Below are positions 42,343 to 52,056 of a DNA stretch of 64,000 nucleotides, in pieces. The position numbers and the translations under genes are program-made. Source of the stretch: Ruania rhizosphaerae. GTDB taxonomy: Bacteria > Actinomycetota > Actinomycetes > Actinomycetales > Beutenbergiaceae. The stretch spans positions 124,001 to 188,000 of the forward strand of contig NZ_VSMB01000003.1 in NCBI RefSeq assembly GCF_009805705.1. Reading direction: 5' to 3'. Every line of letters begins with the position of its first letter. Position 1 is the first letter of the stretch. A model generated the notes under the pieces. That model did no database searches. It was given only the letters and a program-made list of their open reading frames with translations, and was not told the DNA's origin.

Positions 42343-43986
42343 ATGGCAGACCTCTTCGACGGCTACCCCGAGGGTGTGGCCTGGGACGAGATGATCGAGC
42401 CCGGCCACACCGTGCGGGCGCCCTACCAGCATGTGCACCGAACCATGGGGCGCCTCAACGCCGACGAGTTGCGGGTGAGAGCAGACGCCCTCGCACGCTC
42501 GTACCTGGCGCAGGGGGTCACCTTCGACGTCGGCGGGGAGGAACGCCCGTTCCCGCTCGACTCGGTGCCCCGCGTCATCGACGCCGATGAGTGGGGCGTC
42601 CTGGCACCGGGAATCGCCCAGCGGGTGCGCGCGCTGGAGGCGCTGCTCGCCGACGCCTACGGTCCGCAGCAGGCGATCGCCGACGGCGTGCTTCCCCGCT
42701 CCTTGGTGGTCTCCTCGGCCCACTTCGCCCGTGCCGCCCGCGGGATCGAGCCGCCGAACGGCGTCCGGGTGCACGTCGGCGGCATCGACGTCATCCGTGA
42801 CAGTGCCGGTGGATGGCGGGTGCTCGAGGACAATGTGCGCGTCCCCAGCGGCGTGAGTTACGTGCTGTCCAACCGCCGTGCCATGGCCCAGTCCTTTCCC
42901 GAACTCTTTGCCCGGATGCGTATCCGCCCCGTAGCCGACTACCCGCGCAGGCTGCTCCAGGCATTGCACGCTGCCGCGCCGAGCGGAGTGGACGAGCCGG
43001 TCGTCGTGGTGCTCACCCCCGGGGTGTACAACTCGGCCTATTTCGAGCACTCCCTGCTCGCCCGGCTGATGGGAGTGGAGCTGGTCGAAGGGCGCGACCT
43101 GTTCTGTGCCGGTGGCAAGGTGTACATGCGCACCACCGAGGGCCGCCGCCGAGTGGACGTCATCTACCGCCGTGTCGACGACGACTTCATCGACCCCGTG
43201 GTCTTCCGGCCCGACTCCCTGCTCGGCTGCCCCGGGCTGCTGAGCGCCGCGCGAGCCGGCTCGGTGACCATCGCCAACGCCGTGGGCAACGGGGTGGCCG
43301 ATGACAAGCTCACCTACACCTACCTGCCCGACCTCATCCGCTATTACCTGGGTGAGGAGCCGCTGCTGAACAATGTGGACACCTGGCGCCTCGAGGAGCC
43401 GGAGTCGCTGAACGAGGTACTCGACCGGCTCGACGAACTCGTGGTCAAGCCCGTGGACGGCTCCGGCGGCAAGGGAATCATCATCGGTCCGGCCGCCTCC
43501 CGTGAGGAGCTCGACCTCGCTCGGGCGCACCTGCGGGCCGATCCACGTGGATGGATCGCCCAGCCCGTCGTTCAGCTCTCCACGGTGCCCACCCTCGCCG
43601 GGGATGCGCTCCGGCCCCGCCATGTGGACCTGCGTCCGTTCGCGGTCAACGACGGTGACGACGTCTGGGTGCTGCCCGGCGGACTCACCCGGGTGGCACT
43701 CGCCGAGGGGCAGTTGGTGGTCAACTCCTCGCAGGGCGGCGGGTCCAAGGACACCTGGGTGCTCGGTGAGATGCGTCGCGGTGCCAGGCCACCCCTCACC
43801 ACCGAGGGTGGACCCCCAGCGCCCTCGTCGGCCGACGGCGACACCCCGGCCGGAGTGCAGCAGGATGCCAACCCCACGGACACCGAGATGCGGGAGCAGA
43901 ACCAGCAACAGCAGCAGACGCCGAGCTCGGGTGAGCCACCCGAACCGCCGACCCGGCGCTTCCCCGCCTGGAGGTCGTCATGCTGA
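42343..43986 (+). CDS. Circularly permuted type 2 ATP-grasp protein
   Basis: A 547-residue protein of the circularly permuted ATP-grasp family (DUF404/DUF407). Features include RPFPLDSVPRVIDADEW, VPSGVSYVLSNRRAMAQSFP, VVLTPGVYNSAYFEHSLLARLMG, VYRRVDDDF-type IYRRVDDDFIDP, and LVVKPVDGSGGKGIIIGP, the Gly-rich ATP-binding loop. ATP-grasp ligases make amide bonds through acylphosphates. A Gln-rich tail (QQQQQ) precedes the end. The ATG lies seven bases after TAGCGT (42330-42335), predicting a leaderless mRNA. It overlaps the alpha-E gene by 7 bp. The trio with alpha-E and transglutaminase is a known conserved cluster predicted to make or modify peptides. Confidence 0.9.
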   Translation: MADLFDGYPEGVAWDEMIEPGHTVRAPYQHVHRTMGRLNADELRVRADALARSYLAQGVTFDVGGEERPFPLDSVPRVIDADEWGVLAPGIAQRVRALEALLADAYGPQQAIADGVLPRSLVVSSAHFARAARGIEPPNGVRVHVGGIDVIRDSAGGWRVLEDNVRVPSGVSYVLSNRRAMAQSFPELFARMRIRPVADYPRRLLQALHAAAPSGVDEPVVVVLTPGVYNSAYFEHSLLARLMGVELVEGRDLFCAGGKVYMRTTEGRRRVDVIYRRVDDDFIDPVVFRPDSLLGCPGLLSAARAGSVTIANAVGNGVADDKLTYTYLPDLIRYYLGEEPLLNNVDTWRLEEPESLNEVLDRLDELVVKPVDGSGGKGIIIGPAASREELDLARAHLRADPRGWIAQPVVQLSTVPTLAGDALRPRHVDLRPFAVNDGDDVWVLPGGLTRVALAEGQLVVNSSQGGGSKDTWVLGEMRRGARPPLTTEGGPPAPSSADGDTPAGVQQDANPTDTEMREQNQQQQQTPSSGEPPEPPTRRFPAWRSSC

Positions 43987-44912
43987 GCCGGATCGCCGAG
44001 TCACTGTTCTGGATCGGGCGCTACGTCGAGCGGGCCGACGACACGGCCCGCATCCTGGACGCGCACCTGCAGTATCTGCTCGAGGACCCCTACCTGGAGG
44101 AGGAGGCGGCGTGCCGGGCACTGCTCGCGGTCATGGGGGCCACGCCACCATCGGAGGAGACCGAGGCGACGCGCACCACAGTGCTGGACGTCCTCGCCTA
44201 CGACCGCCATGCTCCGGGCTCGATCGCGGGAGCGCTCGCCGCCTCCCGCGAGAACGCCCGGCGCGCGCGGGAGGTTCTCTCCTCGGAGCTGTGGGAGTGC
44301 CTCAACACCACCTGGAATGCGCTGCCCTCCCGGATCCGTTCCTCCAGCCCGCACGAGTACTTCGCCTGGGTACGTGAGCGCGCGGCCATCGTCGGCGGCA
44401 TCACCGACGCCGCCACCCGCCGGGACGAGACGCTGCAGTTCCTCCTGCTCGGGCGCAGTATCGAGCGCGCGGACATGACCGCCCGGCTCGTCACCAGCCG
44501 TACCCTCGCTGGCGGTGCCGGCCCCGGCTGGATGACACTGCTGCGTTCGTGCGGTGCACACGAGGCCTTCCTGCGTACCTATCGGGGCCGTGACTCGGAG
44601 ACCCTCGCTGCTGAGTTCCTGCTGCTCGACCGGCTGTTCCCGCGTTCGGTGCTGTTCTCACTCGAACAGGCTGAACGGTGCCTGACCAGACTCGCGCCCA
44701 TCGACGGGCGTGGCCTGCGTGAGGAGGATGCACGCAAGGTGCTCGGGCGGGTGCGTTCCCGCCTGGAGTACCAGCCGTTGCTGAGCCTGCTGAGCTCGCT
44801 CACCGAGGAGATGGTGGCCGTACAGGAGGGGTGCTCGGATGCCAGCGATGCGATCCGGCTGCGCTACTTCCCCTCCGGTGTGGCCGATGACTGGATCGGA
44901 GACCGACTGTGA
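43980..44912 (+). CDS. Alpha-E domain-containing protein (DUF403)
   Basis: A 310-residue, almost all-helical alpha-E protein beginning MLSRIAESLFWIGRYVERADDTARIL. Repeated helical motifs include ENARRAREVLSSELWECLN and LGRSIERADMTARLV, the conserved Arg/Glu pattern that names the domain. No catalytic activity is proven for the family. It overlaps its neighbours on both sides (7 bp and 4 bp) in the ATP-grasp/alpha-E/transglutaminase operon, where it is thought to work with the ATP-grasp enzyme. Confidence 0.92.
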   Translation: MLSRIAESLFWIGRYVERADDTARILDAHLQYLLEDPYLEEEAACRALLAVMGATPPSEETEATRTTVLDVLAYDRHAPGSIAGALAASRENARRAREVLSSELWECLNTTWNALPSRIRSSSPHEYFAWVRERAAIVGGITDAATRRDETLQFLLLGRSIERADMTARLVTSRTLAGGAGPGWMTLLRSCGAHEAFLRTYRGRDSETLAAEFLLLDRLFPRSVLFSLEQAERCLTRLAPIDGRGLREEDARKVLGRVRSRLEYQPLLSLLSSLTEEMVAVQEGCSDASDAIRLRYFPSGVADDWIGDRL

Positions 44913-45751
44913 GCCGCCTGCACATCGTCCACCGGACCACCTTCGAGTACGTGCGGACCGTCACCGCCTCCTACAACGAGGTGCGTATGCGCCCGGCCAC
45001 GCTGCCCGGCCAGGTCGTGCTCGAAGCCAGTGTGCAGGCCACTCCGTCGACGTATTCCTCCGAGTACCGCGACTACTGGGGCTCGTCGGTCACGGCGTTC
45101 GAGATGCTCGGCGCACACGACCGGCTGGAGGTGGTGGCCGAGTCCCGCGTCGAGGTCTCGGCCCCGGTGCGTTCGTCCAGCCCAACCGGATGGAGCACCT
45201 TGCGCTCGCCGGAGGTGCAGGACCGGATGAGCGAGTATCTCGCCGTCACCCCCACGACCGAACCAGCCCGCGACCTCGTGCAGTTGGCACGCTCGGCCGC
45301 CGGCGACCTTGAGCCCGCCGACGCCGCGATCGCCGTCGCCACGGCGGTGCGGGAACTGATGGAGTACGTCCCCGGAGTCACCGGCGTGCATACCCGGGCA
45401 GCGGAGGCGTGGGCGGCGCGCAAGGGCGTCTGCCAGGATCTGGCGCACCTGGTGGCAGGGGCGCTGCGGCGCCTGGGCATCCCGACCCGGTACGTCTCCG
45501 GCTATCTGCACCCGCAGACCTCCACCGCGCAGATCGGGGAGCCGGTCACGGGTGAGTCGCACGCCTGGGTGGAGTACTGGTGCGGGGAGTGGGTGGGCTT
45601 CGATCCGACGAACCTCATCAGTGTGGCCGAGCACCACGTGATGGTCGGGCGCGGCCGGGAGTACCCGGACGTGACCCCGATCCGTGGCGTGTATGCGGGC
45701 GGTGGCCGATCCACCCAGGAGGTGGAGGTGACGATGATCCAGGAGGCCTGA
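44909..45751 (+). CDS. Transglutaminase-like family protein
   Basis: A 280-residue protein with the N-terminal beta domain (SRLHIVHRTTFEYVRTV) typical of bacterial transglutaminase-like proteins and a C-terminal papain-like domain. The triad is visible: Cys in ARKGVCQDLAHLV, His in GESHAWVEYW, Asp in VGFDPTN. Members can act as amidases or proteases on amide bonds, consistent with trimming a product of the ATP-grasp enzyme. There is no signal peptide, so it acts in the cytoplasm. The GTG start overlaps the alpha-E stop by 4 bp. Confidence 0.92.
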   Translation: MSRLHIVHRTTFEYVRTVTASYNEVRMRPATLPGQVVLEASVQATPSTYSSEYRDYWGSSVTAFEMLGAHDRLEVVAESRVEVSAPVRSSSPTGWSTLRSPEVQDRMSEYLAVTPTTEPARDLVQLARSAAGDLEPADAAIAVATAVRELMEYVPGVTGVHTRAAEAWAARKGVCQDLAHLVAGALRRLGIPTRYVSGYLHPQTSTAQIGEPVTGESHAWVEYWCGEWVGFDPTNLISVAEHHVMVGRGREYPDVTPIRGVYAGGGRSTQEVEVTMIQEA

Positions 45752-45788
45752 AGGCCGTGCGTCACCCTCTGAGGTCTCAGGTTCCGCC

Positions 45789-46445
45789 TCAGGCAGTCAG
45801 CAGCACCAGGGCGAGGATGATCGCCAGCAGGGAGGCGAGCGGGATCGCGAGCAGAGTCCCCACGAGCGCCAGTGCACTCAGCCGCAGGTCGTCCTTCAGG
45901 TAGGGCGCACGCACCGGTCCGCCGGCCGCGACCAGGAGCGCACGTTGTGCCTTCTCCACGCGTGTGAGGGCGTACCCCGCCAGACCCAGCCTGCCCGAGC
46001 CCAGGAACCGGCCGACGAACCGGCCCGCTCCACGGCGCTGACCATATCCGGCCGGCAGTTGGCTCTCGGTGAACGCGTCGAGCACCACCCGCACGTCCTC
46101 GGCTCCGGGCTGTCCACGCATCTCCTCTTCCACCCGGTCGGCCAGATCGTCCGGGCTGAGGAGCTCCGTGGTGACCACGGGTCCGGTGGAGGACGCACTC
46201 AGGCGCAACCACCGCCGTCGGCGGATCGCGAACGTGACCACAGGTGCCGCGAACAGCACGGCCACGGCCAGGACGACGATCTCTCCCACGCCGAGGGAGG
46301 GTGCGGTGAGGACGTTCACCACGGCCAGCACCAGGGCAACGCCGGATGCGAGCGAGGCGAGCGTGACCAGTACCAGCGTGGGCAGCCGCATCACCCGCCC
46401 CACACCGCGTGCAAGGGCATCGATGGACTCCGGTACCGCGCTCAC
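45789..46445 (-). CDS. Membrane protein of unknown function
   Basis: A 218-residue protein that I do not recognise. It has two TMs near the N-terminus (about 22-45 and 52-72), a basic cytoplasmic segment (RRRRWLRL), a soluble middle with VEEEMRGQPGAEDVRVVLD, and a C-terminal hydrophobic hairpin of Ala/Leu (about 190-218). The GTG at 46445 lies six bases after AATGAT (a weak -10) and fits the leaderless pattern; ATG 46463 is an alternative. It is convergent with the transglutaminase operon and divergent from lepA. Confidence 0.6.
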   Translation of the reverse strand: MSAVPESIDALARGVGRVMRLPTLVLVTLASLASGVALVLAVVNVLTAPSLGVGEIVVLAVAVLFAAPVVTFAIRRRRWLRLSASSTGPVVTTELLSPDDLADRVEEEMRGQPGAEDVRVVLDAFTESQLPAGYGQRRGAGRFVGRFLGSGRLGLAGYALTRVEKAQRALLVAAGGPVRAPYLKDDLRLSALALVGTLLAIPLASLLAIILALVLLTA

Positions 46446-46527
46446 CCCACCATCATTGCGCATGCCGCGTGTGGGACGATGAACGGCAGAGTCTCCCACC
46501 CCCGACCCGATCGAGGTAGAACCACAC

Positions 46528-48393
46528 GTGCCCATCGTGACGCCGGCTGCCGCCGCACAGATCACGCCCAGCGCCACCGCGCCGGAGCTGCTGCGCAACT
46601 TCTGCATCATCGCGCACATCGACCACGGCAAGTCCACGCTCGCCGACCGGATGTTGCAGCTGACCGGTGTGGTGACCGACCGCGCGATGCGGGCGCAGTA
46701 CCTGGACCGGATGGACATCGAACGCGAGCGCGGCATCACCATCAAGTCCCAGGCTGTGCGGATGCCGTGGCAGGTCGGTGAGCAGGCGTACGCGCTCAAC
46801 ATGATCGACACCCCCGGGCACGTCGACTTCTCCTACGAGGTCTCCCGCTCCCTGGCCGCCTGCGAAGGCGCGATCCTGCTGGTCGATGCGGCCCAGGGGA
46901 TCGAGGCTCAGACGCTGGCGAACCTCTATCTGGCCTTGGAGAACGACCTCGCGATCATCCCGGTGCTGAACAAGATCGACCTGCCCGCGGCGCAACCGGA
47001 GCGCTTCGCGGAGGAACTCGCCTCGCTCATCGGCGGCGAGCCGGAGGACTGCCTCAGGGTCTCGGGCAAGACGGGCGACGGTGTGACTGAGCTTTTGGAC
47101 ACCATCGTGGAGCAGATCCCGGCTCCGGTCGGCGACGCGGACGCACCGGCACGGGCGATGATCTTCGACTCGGTCTATGACACCTACCGGGGTGTGGTCA
47201 CGTACGTGCGGGTGATCGATGGTCAGCTCTCCCCGCGGGAGAAGATCGTCATGATGAGCACGCGCGCCACCCACGAACTGCTCGAGATCGGCGCCTCCGT
47301 ACCCGAGCCGCAGGCCACGAAGGGACTCGGCGTGGGGGAGGTGGGTTACCTCATCACCGGTGTGAAGGACGTGCGCCAGTCCAAGGTCGGTGACACCGTG
47401 ACCAATGCGGCCAAGCCGGCCGAGCACGCGCTCGGCGGGTACCAGGAGCCGCAGCCGATGGTTTACTCCGGGCTGTACCCGATCGACGGTTCCGACTACC
47501 CGGTGCTGCGGGATGCCCTGGACAAGTTCAAGCTCAACGACGCCGCGCTGGTGTACGAGCCGGAGACCTCGGTGGCGCTCGGGTTCGGCTTCCGGGTGGG
47601 CTACCTGGGTCTGCTGCACGTGGAGATCGTGCGCGAGCGGCTGGAACGCGAGTACAACCTCGACCTCATCTCCACTGCACCCAGCGTGATCTACGACGTC
47701 ACGATGGAGGACGGCACTGAGCACGTGGTCACCAACCCGAGCGAGTTCCCGGCGGGCAAGATCTCCTCGGTGCGTGAACCGATCGTCAAGGCCACGATCC
47801 TCACGCCGAGTGAGTTCGTGGGCGCCGTCATGGAACTCGCGCAGAACCGTCGCGGGCAGATGGACGGGATGGACTACCTGTCCGAGTCCCGCGTGGAGCT
47901 GCGCTACACGCTGCCGCTGGCCGAGATCATCTTCGACTTCTTCGACCAGCTCAAATCCCGCACCCGCGGGTACGCCTCCTTCGACTACGACGTCGCCGGG
48001 GATCAGGAGGCGAACCTGGTGAAGGTGGACATCCTCCTGCAGGGCGAGCAGGTGGACGCGTTCTCGGCGATCGTGCACCGGGACAAGGCCTACTCCTACG
48101 GCGTGATGATGACCGCCAAGCTCAAGGAGCTCATCCCCCGGCAGCAGTTCGAGGTTCCGATCCAGGCCGCTGTCGGATCCCGCATCATCGCCCGCGAGAC
48201 CGTGCGTGCGATTCGTAAGGACGTGCTCGCCAAGTGCTACGGCGGTGACATCTCCCGTAAGCGCAAGCTGCTCGAGAAGCAGAAGGAGGGGAAGAAGCGG
48301 ATGAAGTCCATCGGCCGGGTGGATGTTCCGCAGGAGGCCTTCATCGCTGCGCTCTCCTCCGATGGTGCGGGGGGCAAGGAATCGAAGAAGTGA
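46528..48393 (+). CDS. lepA: Elongation factor 4 (LepA)
   Basis: A 621-residue translational GTPase that acts on ribosome translocation and biogenesis. It carries G1 [14 protein letters not shown], the switch-[22 protein letters not shown] split by normal spacing, G4 [11 protein letters not shown], and the LepA-specific C-terminal domain ending with [13 protein letters not shown]. Length fits the family plus a 15-residue Ala-rich start. The GTG at 46528 has GAGGT about nine bases upstream. hemW follows 4 nt later in the common lepA-hemW order. Confidence 0.97.
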   Translation: MPIVTPAAAAQITPSATAPELLRNFCIIAHIDHGKSTLADRMLQLTGVVTDRAMRAQYLDRMDIERERGITIKSQAVRMPWQVGEQAYALNMIDTPGHVDFSYEVSRSLAACEGAILLVDAAQGIEAQTLANLYLALENDLAIIPVLNKIDLPAAQPERFAEELASLIGGEPEDCLRVSGKTGDGVTELLDTIVEQIPAPVGDADAPARAMIFDSVYDTYRGVVTYVRVIDGQLSPREKIVMMSTRATHELLEIGASVPEPQATKGLGVGEVGYLITGVKDVRQSKVGDTVTNAAKPAEHALGGYQEPQPMVYSGLYPIDGSDYPVLRDALDKFKLNDAALVYEPETSVALGFGFRVGYLGLLHVEIVRERLEREYNLDLISTAPSVIYDVTMEDGTEHVVTNPSEFPAGKISSVREPIVKATILTPSEFVGAVMELAQNRRGQMDGMDYLSESRVELRYTLPLAEIIFDFFDQLKSRTRGYASFDYDVAGDQEANLVKVDILLQGEQVDAFSAIVHRDKAYSYGVMMTAKLKELIPRQQFEVPIQAAVGSRIIARETVRAIRKDVLAKCYGGDISRKRKLLEKQKEGKKRMKSIGRVDVPQEAFIAALSSDGAGGKESKK

Positions 48394-48397
48394 GCCG

Positions 48398-49732
48398 ATG
48401 ACGGCGTCCCCTCGCCCGGGTGTTCCGGCACCAGGTGGCGTGCCGCTCACCCTGGGCGCCCCGCCGACGGCGACCCCCGGCGTGGCCGTGGACGGATTCC
48501 TCCCGCAGCACCCGCCGCGGGAGGAAGGTCGGCGCGTGGGCCCGCATGACGGCCCGCACGAGAGCCCATACCGCGCGGGCTCCGGTGCCGAGTACGGTCC
48601 CGACTTCGGGGTCTACCTACACGTGCCGTTCTGCACGGTGCGGTGCGGCTACTGCGACTTCAACACCTACACCGCGGCCGAGCTCGGCTCGGGCGCGAAC
48701 CGGTCGGACTACGCTGCCACCGCCGTCGGGGAGATCGCCCTGGCCGACGAGGCGCTCCGGTCCGCCGGGATGGCGCGGCGTGAGGTACGCACGGTATTCG
48801 TCGGTGGCGGCACGCCGACGTTGCTGCCGGCGGCGGACCTGGCGGCCATGCTGGACGCTGTCGATGACACCTGGGGACTGGCCGCCGATGCCGAGGTGAC
48901 GACGGAGGCGAACCCGGACTCGGTGGATGCCGCGGACCTGGCGGCACTGGCGGCGGCCGGCTTCACCCGGGTGTCCTTCGGGATGCAGTCCGCCGTACCG
49001 GAGGTGCTGGCCACGCTGGAGCGCACACACGATCCGGAGCGCATTCCTGCCGTGGTGGGTTGGGCGCGGGATGCGGGGCTGTCGGTCAGTCTCGACCTCA
49101 TCTACGGCGCGCCGGGGGAGACGTTGGCGCAGTGGCAACGGTCTCTGGAGGCGGTGCTCGCACTCTCACCCGACCACGTCTCGGCGTACGCGCTGGTGGT
49201 CGAGCAGGGGACCAAGATGGCCGCCCAGGTGCGCCGTGGCGAGTTGCCGATGCCCGATCCGGACGATGAGGCCGACAAGTACGAGCTCGCCGCGACAATG
49301 CTCGCCGACGCCGGCTACGACTGGTACGAGATCTCCAACTTCGCCCGGACGCCGGCCGACCGGTGTCGGCACAACATCGCCTATTGGCGCTCGGACGACT
49401 GGTGGGGCATCGGACCCGGGGCGCACTCGCACGTAGCGGGCCAGCGCTGGTGGAATGTCAAGCATCCGCGCCCCTACGCCGCGGCCGTCGCAGCCGGGAA
49501 CCTGCCTGTCGACGGATCTGAGGTGCTCAGCGGAGAGGACCGGGAGACCGAGCGGATCCTGCTGGGCATCCGGCTCGCGGACGGACTCGACGTCGGTGCG
49601 ACGCTCGCGGACCGGTTGCCGCAGCTGGTCGAGGAGGGGCTGCTGGAGGCTGCACCGGCGCAACGGGGCCGGGCCGTGCTGACGTTGCGGGGGCGCCTGC
49701 TGGCGGACACGGTGGTGCGGCGCCTGACCTGA
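48398..49732 (+). CDS. hemW: Radical SAM heme chaperone HemW
   Basis: A 444-residue HemW protein. The radical SAM cluster motif is PFCTVRCGYCDFNTY. Downstream are VFVGGGTPTLLPAADLA, TTEANPDS, GFTRVSFGMQSAVPEVL and the C-terminal HemW domain with NIAYWRSDDWWGIGPGAHSH split by normal spacing. HemW binds heme and inserts it into respiratory enzymes; it is not coproporphyrinogen oxidase despite its family name. There is an unusual Pro/Gly-rich N-terminal extension of about 65 residues. It ends at the hairpin 49734-49777. Confidence 0.94.
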   Translation: MTASPRPGVPAPGGVPLTLGAPPTATPGVAVDGFLPQHPPREEGRRVGPHDGPHESPYRAGSGAEYGPDFGVYLHVPFCTVRCGYCDFNTYTAAELGSGANRSDYAATAVGEIALADEALRSAGMARREVRTVFVGGGTPTLLPAADLAAMLDAVDDTWGLAADAEVTTEANPDSVDAADLAALAAAGFTRVSFGMQSAVPEVLATLERTHDPERIPAVVGWARDAGLSVSLDLIYGAPGETLAQWQRSLEAVLALSPDHVSAYALVVEQGTKMAAQVRRGELPMPDPDDEADKYELAATMLADAGYDWYEISNFARTPADRCRHNIAYWRSDDWWGIGPGAHSHVAGQRWWNVKHPRPYAAAVAAGNLPVDGSEVLSGEDRETERILLGIRLADGLDVGATLADRLPQLVEEGLLEAAPAQRGRAVLTLRGRLLADTVVRRLT

Positions 49733-49733
49733 G

Positions 49734-49777
49734 GGGTGCCCGGCCGGCGGTGGCTACAGACCCGGGGGCCGGCACCC
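49734..49777 (+). terminator. Hairpin after hemW
   Basis: GGGTGCC-C-GGCC (49734-49745) pairs with GGCCGGCACCC (49767-49777), 11 bp with a single bulge. A second small dyad, CGTGGC-CA-GCCACG, follows at 49789-49802. The rest of 49803-49938 contains the promoter area of the next membrane protein gene. Confidence 0.55.
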
Positions 49778-49938
49778 TCCCCATGCTTCGTGGCCAGCCA
49801 CGGAACAGCGGGAGACGCCCTGGTGCGCGCTCGGCGATCCGACACGACCATGGACTGTCGATAGTCACGAGCGGGCGGGAACCGATAGCGTGTGGTCGCC
49901 GTCACCGTGGCGGCTGTACCTGAAGGACTTGGGGAGAG

Positions 49939-50922
49939 ATGAGCCAGCAACCACCGGAGCAGGGGCCGCAGGATCCCGCGCAGCAGCCGAACAGCGGGCA
50001 GCCGTACGGTCAGCCACAGCAGCCAGGGACCCCGCCGCCTCCGCCAGGTCAGCCGTCCTACGGGGCCGCCGTCCCGCCGCCGAGCGGCTACCCCTCACCG
50101 GAGCAGGGCGGTTTCCAGCCCCCTGCCGCGCCCGGCCCCGGTCCGGACGGGCAGTACGGTGCGCCTGGACCTGGTTATGGCGGCCCGCCGCAGGCGCCGG
50201 GGGTGAACCCGACTGGATACGGCTCGTACGGCCAGCCGGCTCCGGCTCAATTCGACTTCGGTGGCGCGTTTGGATACGCCTGGAAGACCGTGATCCGGAA
50301 CCCGGTGGTGTGGATCCTGGGCATGGTCCTGGTGGCCATCGTGGTGATCCTGGTGGGTCTGCTGAACCCGAGTGCGCTGGCAGTGTTCGACGCGGCCAAC
50401 GGCAGTTTCAATGTGGCCACCAGTCAGTCGTTCACCGCGATGGGCTTCGTTTCGGCCATCGTGTCCGCTCTGGTGATGGGCTTGGTCCAGGCTCTGGCGC
50501 AGAACGCTGCGCTGCGCGAGACAGCGGGCAACAAGCCGAGTTTCGGTGACGTGTTCCAGATCCCGAACATGCAGAACGCCCTGATCTGGGCCGTGGTGTG
50601 GGGCGCCGCCAACGCGATCCTGCAGATGGTTCCCGGTGTGGGTCCGCTGCTGGCCCTTGTCGCCTCGATCTTCGTGCTGTTCACGATGTCGAGCATCATC
50701 GACCGCGGCATCTCCTGGGTGGACGGGATCAAGACCTCGGTGCAACTGGTCCAGCAGAACCTCGGCCCGACCCTGCTACTGGTCCTGCTGTTCATCGTGC
50801 TAGCAGCAGCCTCGGTGATCACGTGCGGGCTCGGTACCCTCATCGCCGCACCGATGGGAGCGGTGGCGACTGCCTACGCCTATCGCTCGTTCAGCGGTCA
50901 GCCGATAGCACCGAAGGCCTGA
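49939..50922 (+). CDS. Pro/Gln-rich DUF-type membrane protein, paralog 1
   Basis: A 327-residue protein. Residues 1-100 are Gly/Pro/Gln/Tyr-rich and disordered. A conserved amphipathic start (FDFGGAFGYAWKTVIRNPVVWILG) leads into about five hydrophobic segments, with ETAGNKPSFGDVFQIPN between TM2 and TM3. The fold resembles the actinobacterial membrane proteins of the DUF975/glycerophosphoryl-diester-like type, but I cannot name it. A paralog lies 89 nt downstream with the same order of segments. GGGGAGAG precedes the ATG. Confidence 0.75.
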   Translation: MSQQPPEQGPQDPAQQPNSGQPYGQPQQPGTPPPPPGQPSYGAAVPPPSGYPSPEQGGFQPPAAPGPGPDGQYGAPGPGYGGPPQAPGVNPTGYGSYGQPAPAQFDFGGAFGYAWKTVIRNPVVWILGMVLVAIVVILVGLLNPSALAVFDAANGSFNVATSQSFTAMGFVSAIVSALVMGLVQALAQNAALRETAGNKPSFGDVFQIPNMQNALIWAVVWGAANAILQMVPGVGPLLALVASIFVLFTMSSIIDRGISWVDGIKTSVQLVQQNLGPTLLLVLLFIVLAAASVITCGLGTLIAAPMGAVATAYAYRSFSGQPIAPKA

Positions 50923-51011
50923 GCAACGTCCACCGCCATGTACGAAACCGCGGGTTCCTGACTCTGTGACCATGTCAGGTCCCGATCGCCGATCAGAAGC
51001 GAGAGTGAACG

Positions 51012-51965
51012 ATGAGTGACCAACAACAGCCGGGGACTCCCGGCGAGCCCCACCAGCCGGACCAGCCGACGTACGGCCAGCCGGATCAGTCCGGCGCCAC
51101 ACCGGGGCAACCGCCCCAGGCGCCACCCCCGCCGCCCGGCGCCGGGACGCCTCCGCCGCCGCAGCAGCCCGGGTACGGTCAGCAGCCGGGAGGTGCGACG
51201 CCCCCGCCGCCGCAACAGCCTGGCTACGCTCAGCACCCCGGTCAGGCTCAGCCCGGCGGCGCCCCGCAGGGGCAGTACGCTCCGGTACCGACCGAGCCGC
51301 AGGCCACCGATGGTTTCAAGTGGGGCTGGGAAGCGTTCAAGGCCAACTGGAGCACGTTCGTCCTCGGTCAGCTCGCCTGGGCGGCGATCGTCGTCGTCGT
51401 CACCGTGATCTGGGTTGCGCTGCTCTCGGCCATCGGTGTCTTCGGCAGCGGGATCGGCGGCGAGGCGCAAGCCATGGCCTTCGCCTCCGCCGGCGTCTTC
51501 GGCACCATCCTGATGGTGCTCGTCGCCTTCGTCGTGGGGATCTTCGCCGCGGCCGGTGTGGCGAACGCGGCGCTGCGGACCGTCCGCGGTGAGAGCGTGA
51601 GCGTGGCGGACTTCTTCAAGATCCCGAACCCGGTCCAGGTGGGCCTGGTCGCCATCGCGCTGGGTCTGGCGTCATCGCTGCTGTCCTGGACCTTCGTCCT
51701 GCCGCTCGCCGTGCTGTTCTTCGGCGTGTACGCCGTGTACTTCGCCCTGGACAAGAAGCAGGGCGTGGTCGACGCGATCACCTCGTCGGTCAAGATGGCC
51801 CTGGCCACGCCGGCCCAGACGATCCTCGTGCTGCTGCTGGGAATGGTCGCGAACGCGATCGGTTCGCTGCTGTGCGGTGTCGGTACGTTGGTCTCTGCTC
51901 CCGTGGTGGTGCTGGCCGTCTCGTGGCTGTACCACCAGAACGTCGGCAGGGTACAGACCAGCTGA
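51012..51965 (+). CDS. Pro/Gln-rich DUF-type membrane protein, paralog 2
   Basis: A 317-residue paralog of the preceding gene. It has a Pro/Gly/Gln-rich tail (about 1-95) and then FKWGWEAFKANWSTFVLGQLAW, ALRTVRGESVSVADFFKIPN and a Gly-rich end GTLVSAPVVVLAVSWLYHQ. These align with YAWKTVIRNP, ALRETAGNKPSFGDVFQIPN and GTLIAAPMGAVATAYAYRS in paralog 1, so the pair arose by old tandem duplication. ATG 51012 has a weak GAGAGTG-type site. The stop is followed by the hairpin at 51983-52017. Confidence 0.75.
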   Translation: MSDQQQPGTPGEPHQPDQPTYGQPDQSGATPGQPPQAPPPPPGAGTPPPPQQPGYGQQPGGATPPPPQQPGYAQHPGQAQPGGAPQGQYAPVPTEPQATDGFKWGWEAFKANWSTFVLGQLAWAAIVVVVTVIWVALLSAIGVFGSGIGGEAQAMAFASAGVFGTILMVLVAFVVGIFAAAGVANAALRTVRGESVSVADFFKIPNPVQVGLVAIALGLASSLLSWTFVLPLAVLFFGVYAVYFALDKKQGVVDAITSSVKMALATPAQTILVLLLGMVANAIGSLLCGVGTLVSAPVVVLAVSWLYHQNVGRVQTS

Positions 51966-51982
51966 TCTCCCTCGTAGATGTA

Positions 51983-52017
51983 CGACGGCGGTTGGTGCTC
52001 AGCACCAACCGCCGTCG
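51983..52017. terminator. Perfect bidirectional hairpin
   Basis: CGACGGCGGTTGGTGC (51983-51998) pairs perfectly with GCACCAACCGCCGTCG (52002-52017) with a TCA loop, giving 16 bp. It lies between the convergent paralog-2 and DUF4190-like genes and is the strongest hairpin in the window. Confidence 0.85.
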
Positions 52018-52056
52018 CTCGTTCTGCTCGTTCTGCCTGAGTGCTGTCGCCGGTGA

